From Methanolobus sp. UBA118 (GTDB lineage: Archaea > Halobacteriota > Methanosarcinia > Methanosarcinales > Methanosarcinaceae), in contig DACO01000127.1 of the NCBI GenBank assembly GCA_002508635.1, positions 1 to 5,674 on the forward strand: a stretch of DNA of 5,674 nt, written 5' to 3'. The notes below the pieces were generated by a model that was not told the origin of the DNA, searched no databases, and was given only the letters and a program-made list of their open reading frames with translations. Shown piece after piece: positions 1 through 5,649 of the stretch; position 1 is the first letter of the stretch; each line of letters starts with the position of its first letter. Both the position numbers and the translations under genes were made by a program.

Positions 1-51
1 TTTTCCTCTAAACTGTTTCCGGGTTTTCTGGAATGAACTTGCGTCACACAT
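1..51 (-). CDS. Possible 5' fragment of a leftward gene, cut by the window edge
   Basis: On the minus strand an ATG at 51-49 opens a frame that stays free of stops to the window edge, giving 17 residues that begin MCDASSFQKTRK and are rich in Lys and Arg. The same frame is open upstream to a stop near 124, but no other ATG, GTG or TTG lies there, so 51 is the only obvious start. No Shine-Dalgarno motif precedes it. A TATA-like AT stretch lies about 40-50 bases upstream (91-100), which would suit a short leader. I do not recognise the protein. A 17-codon open stretch can easily arise by chance, so this is only a candidate and needs the flanking sequence. Confidence 0.22.
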   Translation of the reverse strand, partial: MCDASSFQKTRKQFRGK

Positions 52-90
52 TGGTATATTGTAGGTTCCGGATGTGCAAAAAAGACTCAG

Positions 91-100
91 TATATTTTTA
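91..100 (-). promoter_or_regulatory. Candidate TATA box for a leftward transcript
   Basis: Read on the minus strand this is TAAAAATATA, similar to the archaeal TATA element. Transcription would begin about 25 bases further on, near 66-72, leaving a leader of roughly 15-20 bases before the possible ATG at 51. The region is AT-rich, so chance matches are common. The assignment depends on the leftward reading frame at the edge being real. Confidence 0.2.
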
Positions 101-280
101 TGCTTGCTTTGCGGAAATATCCTTTATGCAATGATATGAACTCTTTGTTGTAACTGTTTTTTATCTGATCTCCGGCAAAATAATCATAATTGTGTGAACA
201 AACCCGATCTAAAATACGGATACAAGCTCTGCTATTAAGCAGTGACTGATTCAGAAAATTGTATGATTTTATAGTGGAGT

Positions 281-333
281 ATGAGCGGGTTGGGGAGTGG
301 GGGTTATTGTCAAAAAGAGGATAACCCGCTCAT
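281..333. repeat. Perfect 11-bp inverted repeat with a competing 7-bp stem
   Basis: The arm ATGAGCGGGTT at 281-291 is the exact reverse complement of AACCCGCTCAT at 323-333, with 31 bases between them. Inside that spacer GGGTTAT at 301-307 is also the exact reverse complement of ATAACCC at 321-327, so the 3' arm can pair with either of two upstream segments but not both. There is no T run directly after the 3' arm, which argues against a simple oligo-T terminator. It could be a structured RNA leader, part of a small RNA, or a protein-binding dyad. The pairing is seen directly; any function is inferred. Confidence 0.6.
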
Positions 334-376
334 CTAATTTATAGATAGTATTGTTGGTATTTAATTGTTTCGCCAC

Positions 377-391
377 TCATCATAATGATGA
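377..391. repeat. 15-base dyad TCATCAT-A-ATGATGA
   Basis: Two 7-base arms are exact reverse complements around one central A. The site lies about 155 bases upstream of the RAM-domain regulator gene, where a dimeric regulator could bind. It is short and AT-rich and could be coincidental. Confidence 0.35.
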
Positions 392-433
392 TAATAGTAT
401 GGTCCGGGAAATGCACAGGTTGATATTGATTAT

Positions 434-457
434 GGGAATAATTATAAGTTATTTCCC
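434..457. repeat. Imperfect inverted repeat around a TATA-like core
   Basis: GGGAATAA at 434-441 faces TTATTTCCC at 449-457, complementary except for one extra T. The centre contains TTATAA, which resembles an archaeal TATA element. It could be a promoter with an overlapping operator for the gene at 545, giving a leader of about 70 bases, but the match is loose. Confidence 0.28.
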
Positions 458-505
458 TGTTCAACTTTATCACAGCCGCTATTCATTATTTTTTCATAAG
501 AAACT

Positions 506-515
506 AATAAATATC
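506..515 (+). promoter_or_regulatory. Candidate TATA box for the RAM-domain gene
   Basis: AATAAATATC is an A/T-rich, TATA-like stretch about 35 bases upstream of the ATG at 545. At archaeal spacing transcription would start near 535-540, close to the ribosome binding site GGTGAT, so the mRNA would be nearly leaderless. The more distant TATA-like core near 443 is an alternative. By-eye assignment only. Confidence 0.25.
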
Positions 516-544
516 TTGCATGCTACTACGTGTCGGTGATTTAA

Positions 545-778
545 ATGACAATCGGAGTCACGATGGTTAATGTACTGCCCGGCCAGGAAAGGGCTGCATA
601 TAACGAACTTAATAAAATTGAAGGAATAAAGGACATATATCATGTTTTTGGTGAGTATGATTTTGTTGTGATAGTCGAAGTCGATGATCTCGGACGTCTC
701 AACAATATAGTTGACCACATTCGTGAAACAGCTAATGTAACCGCTACCCAGACCATTGTAGGCGCGGAACTGAAGTGA
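545..778 (+). CDS. Stand-alone Lrp/AsnC effector-binding (RAM) domain protein
   Basis: This 77-residue cytoplasmic protein consists only of the RAM fold of Lrp/AsnC regulators, with the order beta-alpha-beta-beta-alpha-beta. Beta-1 is near residues 3-10, helix 1 near 13-25, beta-2 near 28-34, then the typical G36-E-Y-D turn leading into beta-3. Helix 2 is near 48-61 and the last strand near 65-74. The N-terminal helix-turn-helix found in full regulators (about 150 residues) is missing, and no DNA-binding segment can be seen. In this family such small proteins form dimers or octamers, bind amino acids or related ligands, and may mix with full-length Lrp proteins; its target and ligand here are unknown. 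The start is supported by GGTGAT at 535-540, four bases before the ATG. A second in-frame ATG at 563 would remove most of beta-1 and is less likely. Confidence 0.88.
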   Translation: MTIGVTMVNVLPGQERAAYNELNKIEGIKDIYHVFGEYDFVVIVEVDDLGRLNNIVDHIRETANVTATQTIVGAELK

Positions 779-783
779 ACTTG

Positions 784-799
784 AATATAAATTTATATT
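784..799. promoter_or_regulatory. 16-bp AT palindrome with TATA-like half-sites, probable top6B promoter
   Basis: AATATAAATTTATATT is a perfect palindrome. Its right half, TTTATATT, resembles the archaeal TATA box and lies about 70 bases before the top6B start, which would put transcription start near 820 with a leader of roughly 45 bases. Because it is symmetrical it reads as a TATA-like box on both strands; direction would depend on a flanking BRE element. It lies just 6 bases after the stop of the RAM gene, so it could also mark that gene's transcript end. Confidence 0.42.
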
Positions 800-864
800 T
801 TCCACGTTATTTATTTATCTAATAACTTTGATGTTCTTAGCAATATTAAAAGGATGATATCTTT

Positions 865-2727
865 ATGGCAACCCCCATTGCAGAAGAACTTGCAAAGAGT
901 CAGAAATCCATAAGTGTCGCAGAGTTCTTTGAGAAGAATCGACAGATACTGGGTTTTGACTCCGCACCCCGCAGTCTTATAACCACCGTCAAGGAAGCTG
1001 TAGATAACTCTCTTGATGCCTGTGAGGAATCCGAGATACTGCCGGATATCCTGTTGCACGTTGAACGTTCCGGAAAGGATAACGTTGTCATCATCATAGA
1101 AGACAACGGGCCAGGTATAGTAAAGGAGCAGATCCCCAAGGTATTTGCGAAACTGCTTTACGGCTCAAGATTCCATGCACTAAAACAGAGCCGTGGACAG
1201 CAGGGTATAGGAATATCTGCGTCAGTCCTCTATTCACAGCTGACATCCGGCCACCCGGCAAAGATCATCTCAAAGATAGATCCTGGAAAACCGGCACATA
1301 ATTACGAACTGATGATCAATACCAGTACCAATGAGCCTGAGATCCTGAAGGACGATATTGTTGACTGGGACCGACCGCACGGTACGCGCATCGAACTTGA
1401 GATGGAAGCATCATATGTAAAAGGCAGGAGACAATCCATATTTGAATATCTCAAGGCAACCGCGATCGTGAATCCGCATGCCAGGATCCGGCTGGTGGAA
1501 CCTGATGGGAACGAGGAGATTTTCGAGAGGGCAACTGACAAGATGCCAGTCCCTGCAAACGAGATACTTCCGCATCCGCATGGGATCGAGCTCGGTACAC
1601 TTATGAAGATGCTCAGGTACACTGAGCGCCAGAAATTATCTCCCTTTTTACGCTATTCCTTCTCCAAGATCGGGCACCTGACCGCAGAAGAGATCTGCAA
1701 GGCCTCCGGTCTTGACCCGGACCTTGACCCGCATGAGATAAACCGTGACCAGGCGAGAAAGCTGCTGGATGCGTTCTCCAGGGTAAAGATAATGGCTCCT
1801 CCCACGGACTGCCTTTCTCCTATAAGTGAGGATCTGATCTACAAGGGCCTTGAAAAGGAGTTCAGTGTGGATTTCATTGCGACCACGACCCGCTCACCTT
1901 CGGTATTTTCCGGTAATCCCTTTGTCGTTGAAGTAGGGATAGCCTACGGTGGCGAACTGCATAAGGAAGACCGTATTGATATCATGCGCTTTGCAAACAG
2001 GGTTCCGCTACTTTATCAGCAGGGAGGTTGTGTTACCACACATGCCATCGAGTCCATAAAATGGAAACAGTACGGACTCAACCAGCCTGGTGGCGGAATA
2101 CCCACCGGTCCTGCTGTGATCCTTGTACATGTAGCTTCAACGAATGTTCCCTTCACTTCGGAATCCAAGGATGCCATTGCCGAGATACCGGAAATAAAGG
2201 ATGAGATCGAGCTTGCTGTAAAGGAGGTTTCCAGAAAGCTCAGTCGTTTCCTGAGCAAGCAGGATTCTCTTAAAAAGCGTCGTGAGAAAGAAATTATTAT
2301 TAAAAAGGTACTTCCGAAAATGGCAGAAAAACTTGCCATAACGCTTGATAAGGATATTCCTGACATAAATCCTGTTGTTGCAAAGGTCATGGGTAACCTG
2401 CTTGTTGACAGGATAGTTGAGAGCAACGGCAATGGTGCTGTTAAGGTCTCGATACGTGTGAGGAACTATTCTTCAAAGAAATACGACTTCAACATCCATG
2501 ACATGCTCCCTTTCAAAATAGACGGAGCTGTCCCGGAGCCCAAGGTGATATCCATGGGTAATGATTATGATCATGTATGGAAGATGAGCATTTCCGCCGG
2601 CTCTTCCAAAGTAATAGAATATTCCGTAGCAAGTCTGGAAGAGAGTGAGATATCCCGTCTGCCTTCGCTGATAGTTGAAGGGCTCGATGAGGAACTTGTA
2701 ACAGGTGCAAAGGCGATCAGGGGATGA
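865..2727 (+). CDS. top6B: DNA topoisomerase VI subunit B (ATPase)
   Basis: This is the ATP-binding subunit of the type IIB topoisomerase, which works as A2B2 to pass one duplex through a double-strand break, relaxing supercoils and separating linked chromosomes. The 620 residues start with the N-terminal strap, followed by the GHKL ATPase domain. Visible there are the N box with E44 and N48, the D80-x-G-x-G84 loop, and the glycine-rich lid GQQGIG at 111-116. A helix-two-turn-helix region follows at about 229-306 and then the transducer at about 307-470, where W400-K401-x-Y403 holds the likely switch lysine. A charged helix (about 465-494) connects to a C-terminal beta-rich region (about 525-620) that fits the Ig-like domain described for the Methanosarcina mazei enzyme. 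A GGATGAT motif at 852-858 precedes the ATG by six bases. All core motifs are intact, so the subunit should be active. Its stop overlaps the top6A start. Confidence 0.97.
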   Translation: MATPIAEELAKSQKSISVAEFFEKNRQILGFDSAPRSLITTVKEAVDNSLDACEESEILPDILLHVERSGKDNVVIIIEDNGPGIVKEQIPKVFAKLLYGSRFHALKQSRGQQGIGISASVLYSQLTSGHPAKIISKIDPGKPAHNYELMINTSTNEPEILKDDIVDWDRPHGTRIELEMEASYVKGRRQSIFEYLKATAIVNPHARIRLVEPDGNEEIFERATDKMPVPANEILPHPHGIELGTLMKMLRYTERQKLSPFLRYSFSKIGHLTAEEICKASGLDPDLDPHEINRDQARKLLDAFSRVKIMAPPTDCLSPISEDLIYKGLEKEFSVDFIATTTRSPSVFSGNPFVVEVGIAYGGELHKEDRIDIMRFANRVPLLYQQGGCVTTHAIESIKWKQYGLNQPGGGIPTGPAVILVHVASTNVPFTSESKDAIAEIPEIKDEIELAVKEVSRKLSRFLSKQDSLKKRREKEIIIKKVLPKMAEKLAITLDKDIPDINPVVAKVMGNLLVDRIVESNGNGAVKVSIRVRNYSSKKYDFNIHDMLPFKIDGAVPEPKVISMGNDYDHVWKMSISAGSSKVIEYSVASLEESEISRLPSLIVEGLDEELVTGAKAIRG

Positions 2728-3842
2728 GAGATATGGCAGGAAAATTATCAGAGCAGAAAAAAGAGCAGGATCGTGCTGCTAAGAATCGTCTTCTTGGAAT
2801 GGCCGAGAAGCTTTACAACCAATTCCTGGAAGGGTCCGTCCCGTCTGTCAATCTACCGAGCCGTACAAAAAATAACATCGAATACTGTGACAAGAATGAT
2901 GTGTGGGTGTATGGTGACCGGGAGACCGAAAGAAGTGCCAAGACTGTAAAAGGTGCCTTCCAGCTTTTAAAGACCACACATGTTGTGGATTTTATAGTCA
3001 ATAATCACCTGGGTCAGAACCGCGGATCCACCTTAAGGGAGTTGTACTATATATCCGAGAACTGGGATATCGCCAAGTTCCGTGAACAGCCTGAAAGTGA
3101 CAGGCTTGTTGAGGATCTGGAAATTATCTCCGGTCTGCAGAGGGAGTACTTCCATATGCGGCCTGAAGAGGATGGCGCTACCATGTTCGGACCCATAAAG
3201 ATACGCGAGGAAACCAACCGTGGAGACAGGGTGATGCACTGTCAGGAAGACATCGGTGAAAGCGGATATCAGATACCCTTCAATGTCGAGAACATCCAGT
3301 TTCTTGAGCATGATGCTGATTTTATAATTGCCGTTGAGACCGGTGGTATGTATGCAAGGCTCATTGAGAATGGTTTTGATGAGAAATTCAATGCAATTCT
3401 TGTTCATCTTAAGGGTCAGCCTGCAAGGTCCACAAGACGCCTGATCAAGCGCATGAACGATGAACTGAATATACCTGTCACGGTATTCACTGACGGTGAC
3501 CCGTGGTCATACCGTATATTCGCATCGGTTGCCTACGGAGCAATAAAAAGTGCCCATCTCTCCGAGCATATGGCAACACCGGGTGCTCATTTTATAGGTG
3601 TCCAGCCATCTGATATCGTGGAATATGAACTCTCCACCGATAAGCTGACAGACAAGGACGTAAGCGCCCTGAGAAGTGAACTCAGTGATCCGAGGTTTGA
3701 GAATGATTACTGGAAGGAACAGATAAACCTCCAGCTTGATATCAACAAAAAGGCTGAACAGCAGGCCTTTGCAGGAAAGGGTCTTGACTTCGTGACAGAT
3801 ACTTACCTGCCTGACCGCCTCTCAGAACTCGGGGTCATTTAA
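2724..3842 (+). CDS. top6A: DNA topoisomerase VI subunit A (DNA-cleaving, Spo11-like)
   Basis: This is the cleavage subunit of topoisomerase VI, related to eukaryotic Spo11. It attacks DNA through a tyrosine, forming a 5'-phosphotyrosyl link, and needs Mg2+ held by a Toprim domain. Of 372 residues, the winged-helix CAP-like domain spans about 70-150 and contains RELYY at 105-109; by comparison with Spo11, the second tyrosine, Y109, is the likely catalytic one. The Toprim domain (about 195-345) shows the acidic residue E205 in VETGG and the D257-G-D259-P motif. The length is typical of the family. The ATG at 2724 overlaps the top6B stop as ATGA, a sign of translational coupling and co-transcription. 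An in-frame ATG at 2733 is also possible, with GGGATGAG just upstream; it would shorten the protein by three residues and shift the numbering accordingly. Confidence 0.97.
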   Translation: MRDMAGKLSEQKKEQDRAAKNRLLGMAEKLYNQFLEGSVPSVNLPSRTKNNIEYCDKNDVWVYGDRETERSAKTVKGAFQLLKTTHVVDFIVNNHLGQNRGSTLRELYYISENWDIAKFREQPESDRLVEDLEIISGLQREYFHMRPEEDGATMFGPIKIREETNRGDRVMHCQEDIGESGYQIPFNVENIQFLEHDADFIIAVETGGMYARLIENGFDEKFNAILVHLKGQPARSTRRLIKRMNDELNIPVTVFTDGDPWSYRIFASVAYGAIKSAHLSEHMATPGAHFIGVQPSDIVEYELSTDKLTDKDVSALRSELSDPRFENDYWKEQINLQLDINKKAEQQAFAGKGLDFVTDTYLPDRLSELGVI

Positions 3843-3853
3843 GTCCCGTTTTG

Positions 3854-4585
3854 TCAAATTCCCTTAACAGCCCTGAAGTGCCTGCAGATGGCAGTATCCG
3901 CAACTGCCATACCTTTTGTTTTTTGATGTTTGCAGACGTTCTTCTGCATAAATTGACATGTTCCGCAGCAGTAAATATGTCTTGACAGTTTGTCCTGAAT
4001 TGCTTTTTCCTTTATCAGGTCCTCTCCGAAACCTTTGAGATACTTTATTTCCCGCTGGCTGCATTTCATGAAATGTGCCAGGAGTGTGCTGACAGCAGGT
4101 GGTTGCCATTGTGTATAGACTCTGTTCACGGCAAGTTTATGTGGTGCAATTTCTGGGTTTTTTACAGCATTTTCTTTATCAGCTCTTCCCTGCTTCTGAA
4201 GCTGATCCTGAATCGTTTTTGCTTTTTCATGTTCAGGGTCATGTTTTAGTGTCTCTTTGAGGAAATTAAGTGCTGCTTCATGTTTTTCCATGGCTCTTAA
4301 GGCCAGACTCTTGTTGTATAATATCGGAGCCGGCTTTGACAGATTTTTTGTTAAAAGTATCCTGTCATAACACTTGACAGCTTCTTCGAATTCTCCTCTT
4401 TTGTGGTGGAGCATACCTTTGTTGTTTAATGCCACGATGTCATAGGGATCAAGTTCAAGGGCAAGCCTGAAAAAATGCATCTTTCTTTCGGGATCTGTTT
4501 CTTTTATTCCCTGAAGTGTCCATCTCCTGGAGGTACTTTTTTCTTCTCTGCCCATTATTGCCCTATCCTTTGATTTTAATTCCAT
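3854..4585 (-). CDS. TPR-repeat protein with C-terminal four-cysteine motif, function unknown
   Basis: The 243-residue product has no signal peptide or membrane segment. Residues about 31-120 form two to three tetratricopeptide repeats, with typical features such as A-x3-LDP-Y and the GEFEEAVKCYDRIL helix. These serve as protein-binding scaffolds. A Lys/Glu/Gln-rich linker (about 120-150) follows, then a helical stretch. The C-terminus has C206-C207-x2-C210-x7-C218-x15-C234, with neighbouring histidines H220 and H236. This spacing suggests a bound zinc ion or iron-sulphur centre, an inference. I do not recognise the full protein. The start at 4585 has no clear ribosome binding site but has a TATA-like box about 32-41 bases upstream, which fits a short leader; an in-frame ATG at 4555, preceded by AGGG, is a possible alternative. 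It converges on top6A with an 11-base gap and diverges from the J-protein gene. Confidence 0.85.
   Translation of the reverse strand: MELKSKDRAIMGREEKSTSRRWTLQGIKETDPERKMHFFRLALELDPYDIVALNNKGMLHHKRGEFEEAVKCYDRILLTKNLSKPAPILYNKSLALRAMEKHEAALNFLKETLKHDPEHEKAKTIQDQLQKQGRADKENAVKNPEIAPHKLAVNRVYTQWQPPAVSTLLAHFMKCSQREIKYLKGFGEDLIKEKAIQDKLSRHIYCCGTCQFMQKNVCKHQKTKGMAVADTAICRHFRAVKGI
3914..3924 (+). terminator. Candidate oligo-T terminator for the top6 transcript
   Basis: TTTTGTTTTTT on the plus strand lies about 70 bases past the top6A stop, within the 3' end of the convergent TPR gene. Archaeal RNA polymerase often stops at T-rich tracts without a hairpin. The 11-base gap between the two convergent genes leaves no room for a terminator, so the stop signal must lie inside the opposite gene. 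No experimental support is available from sequence alone. Confidence 0.3.
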
Positions 4586-4616
4586 GTTGTACTTGTACTT
4601 CTCGTTACGATATGTC

Positions 4617-4626
4617 TTTTAATAAA
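4617..4626 (-). promoter_or_regulatory. Candidate TATA box for the TPR gene
   Basis: Read on the minus strand this is TTTATTAAAA, similar to an archaeal TATA element. At usual spacing, transcription would start near 4594, leaving a leader of only about nine bases, consistent with the lack of a Shine-Dalgarno motif in front of the ATG at 4585. Confidence 0.35.
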
Positions 4627-4763
4627 GAGCTACAAATGTTAAGTTGGTTCTGTAGGATACTTGTAGTTAGTCTGAACGGGGATACTGACTTCTCTTACAA
4701 AGACAGGATCAGAAAGAATTAAATCATGGGCTTTTGTTCTTTAGAACTTTGCGGCCCTCTACG

Positions 4764-4782
4764 ACCATTTAGAATGGTTTTT
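4764..4782 (+). terminator. Small hairpin followed by a T run
   Basis: ACCATT at 4764-4769 and AATGGT at 4773-4778 pair perfectly around a three-base loop, and the stem runs into TTTTT at 4778-4782. The form resembles an intrinsic terminator, but the stem has only two G-C pairs and no upstream plus-strand gene needs terminating here. It may instead be an operator dyad upstream of the J-protein gene. Confidence 0.25.
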
Positions 4783-4786
4783 ACAG

Positions 4787-4796
4787 AAATTATTAA
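4787..4796 (+). promoter_or_regulatory. Candidate TATA box for the J-protein gene
   Basis: AAATTATTAA lies about 20-28 bases before the ATG at 4815, so transcription would start at or close to the start codon. That would make the mRNA leaderless or nearly so, in line with the weak, distant AAGGT (4800-4804) as the only Shine-Dalgarno candidate. Confidence 0.28.
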
Positions 4797-4814
4797 GATA
4801 AGGTAAAACCTCGA

Positions 4815-5333
4815 ATGAATACACCTGATTATTACAAGACACTGGGCGTATCATCGGATGCTTCTGCAGCTGAGATCAAAAGAAGATACCGTGAACTGAT
4901 GGTAAAATATCATCCTGACAGGAACCATAGCCTTGAAGCTGAAGAAATGTCAAAGAGCATAAACGAAGCCTATAGTGTACTTTCTGACCCTATGAAACGT
5001 GCCCAGTATGACCGCAAATCTTCCGAACCCTGGTGGTACACTCAACAAGGCAACACATATGGGGACGGGAAGCGGCGGACACGTACTTACCGGACCTATA
5101 CATACAGGACATACCAGTATCCTCCCCGTGGCAGAAACAGTCGTAAAAGAAATGCAAGTCCACTGGGGAGTGTTTTAAGCTTCTTTGTGAAGGTAGTCCT
5201 GATTGTAGTGGTCCTCTGGATATTGCTGCACTTTGCCATTCTTACCGTTGGAGTGGTCCTGACCTTGCTGGCATTCTACTTGCTCTGGATATTCCTTGCG
5301 GAGATATTCTATCTGCTCTATGGAAGAAGGTGA
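4815..5333 (+). CDS. Membrane-anchored J-domain (DnaJ-like) protein
   Basis: The first 70 or so of 172 residues are a full J domain, with the HPD motif at 33-35 between helices II and III and the YDR ending at 65-67. J domains stimulate the ATPase of Hsp70 (DnaK) and direct it to substrates. The Gly/Phe region, the zinc-finger cysteines and the C-terminal substrate domains of true DnaJ (about 370-390 residues) are missing, so this is a class C J protein and should not be named dnaJ. Residues about 85-113 form a basic linker with repeated Thr-Tyr-Arg units. Two hydrophobic stretches (about 121-140 and 142-168) probably form a membrane hairpin, with the J domain facing the cytoplasm. No dnaK or grpE is in view. 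Its stop codon directly abuts that of cutA. Confidence 0.9.
   Translation: MNTPDYYKTLGVSSDASAAEIKRRYRELMVKYHPDRNHSLEAEEMSKSINEAYSVLSDPMKRAQYDRKSSEPWWYTQQGNTYGDGKRRTRTYRTYTYRTYQYPPRGRNSRKRNASPLGSVLSFFVKVVLIVVVLWILLHFAILTVGVVLTLLAFYLLWIFLAEIFYLLYGRR
5083..5121 (+). repeat. Short coding repeat of Tyr/Thr/Arg units in the J protein
   Basis: Codons for residues 90-102 encode tandem, imperfect Thr-Tyr-Arg units; at DNA level TACCGGACCTA is followed by TACAGGACATA. The result is a basic, aromatic, probably flexible linker between the J domain and the membrane segments. The unit number may vary between strains. Confidence 0.5.
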
Positions 5334-5639
5334 TCATTCTGTGGAATCTGCTATCCAGTGAAGGTAGTCGGGATCACCTTCTATCTTTTTCGATACGATT
5401 GCAGGAAGGTCGTAGCTGTGCAGTGATCTGATAACTTTCCTTATCGCTTCGAAATTCCGGGACTTGCTCTTTATGGAAAGTGCTATCTCTTCGTCTTCTT
5501 CGATTTTTCCTTCCCATGCATACACCGAAACCACCGGATGTATGTTGACACAGGCGGCAAGCTTTTTTTCAACAAGTGTATGTGCTATTTTCTTTGCCTC
5601 TTCAATGTCTCCTGTTGTCGTATGGATCTCTATGAACAT
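5334..5639 (-). CDS. cutA: CutA1-family protein (PII-like trimer)
   Basis: With the start used here the product has 101 residues, close to the usual CutA1 length. CutA1 proteins are very stable cytoplasmic trimers with a ferredoxin-like fold related to PII signal proteins. They have been linked to divalent metal tolerance and copper binding, but the true role in archaea is unsettled. Characteristic segments are E14-EAKKIAHTLVE, the AAC30VNI strand, the W42-E-G-K-I-E-E turn, and the Y76-D-L-P79-A-I strand. The frame is open to an ATG at 5660, but the ATG at 5639 is preferred: GGTGA (minus strand, 5645-5649) sits five bases upstream, and the protein then begins directly with the first strand, MFIEIHTTT. 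The upstream promoter lies at or beyond the window edge. The gene is convergent with the J-protein gene with no gap. Confidence 0.94.
   Translation of the reverse strand: MFIEIHTTTGDIEEAKKIAHTLVEKKLAACVNIHPVVSVYAWEGKIEEDEEIALSIKSKSRNFEAIRKVIRSLHSYDLPAIVSKKIEGDPDYLHWIADSTE
5563..5569 (+). terminator. Candidate T7 stop signal for the J-protein transcript
   Basis: Seven T residues on the plus strand, within the antisense of cutA and about 230 bases past the J-protein stop. An earlier T5 run at 5386-5390 is an alternative. Because the two genes have no spacer, rightward transcription must end within cutA. Sequence-only guess. Confidence 0.22.
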
Positions 5640-5644
5640 ATTAC

Positions 5645-5649
5645 TCACC
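5645..5649 (-). promoter_or_regulatory. Ribosome binding site that sets the cutA start
   Basis: Read on the minus strand this is GGTGA, matching the archaeal 16S rRNA 3' end, and it lies five bases before the ATG at 5639. It falls inside the longer reading frame from 5660, which has no comparable motif visible, and so favours the shorter protein. Confidence 0.65.

Larger units (their letters stand above)
52..544. other. Long non-coding region with several inverted repeats
   Basis: About 490 bases lack a convincing gene. The region is AT-rich and has stops in all frames apart from short open stretches. What can be seen is a set of dyads. CTGCT/AGCAG with a 4-base loop lies at 229-242. A perfect 11-bp stem lies at 281-291/323-333. 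A 7-bp dyad around a single central base lies at 377-391. An imperfect dyad, GGGAATAA against TTATTTCCC, lies at 434-457. Candidate promoter elements for the downstream regulator gene also lie here. No tRNA, rRNA or recognised RNA family could be identified by eye. It could hold a small RNA, a long leader, or simply regulatory DNA for divergent genes. Confidence 0.55.
4586..4814. other. Divergent intergenic region between TPR and J-protein genes
   Basis: This 229-base AT-rich spacer must carry the promoters of both divergent genes. It contains a 12-base dyad GTTCT-TT-AGAAC at 4736-4747, a small hairpin with a T tail at 4764-4782, and TATA-like stretches near each start codon. I found no convincing reading frame or known RNA gene; the open stretch crossing from 4516 is antisense to the TPR gene and is not credible as a gene. 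Confidence 0.6.

Noticed and set aside
225..255. Possible tRNA fragment or attachment site, because of stacked short dyads (CTGCT/AGCAG and CTGATTCAG)
   Set aside because: There is no T-loop sequence, no CCA-adjacent acceptor pairing and no cloverleaf spacing, and no repeated copy elsewhere in the window.
351..539. Plus-strand open frame of 62 codons ahead of the RAM gene
   Set aside because: It needs a TTG start with no ribosome binding site, the protein has an unstructured, low-quality composition, and the region is full of dyads. No family resemblance is visible.
494..805. Minus-strand frame of 103 codons
   Set aside because: It lies antisense across the RAM-domain gene, whose own frame has clear family features and a good ribosome binding site.
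3864..4109. Alternative minus-strand frame of 81 codons inside the TPR gene region
   Set aside because: It overlaps the C-terminal part of the TPR protein in another frame. The 243-codon frame carries the TPR repeats and the ordered cysteine motif, so this one is a shadow.
4516..4722. Plus-strand frame of 68 codons crossing the start of the TPR gene
   Set aside because: It is antisense to the TPR gene 5' end, has no ribosome binding site and runs into the promoter region. Its Cys/Leu/Tyr-rich product looks like translated non-coding DNA.
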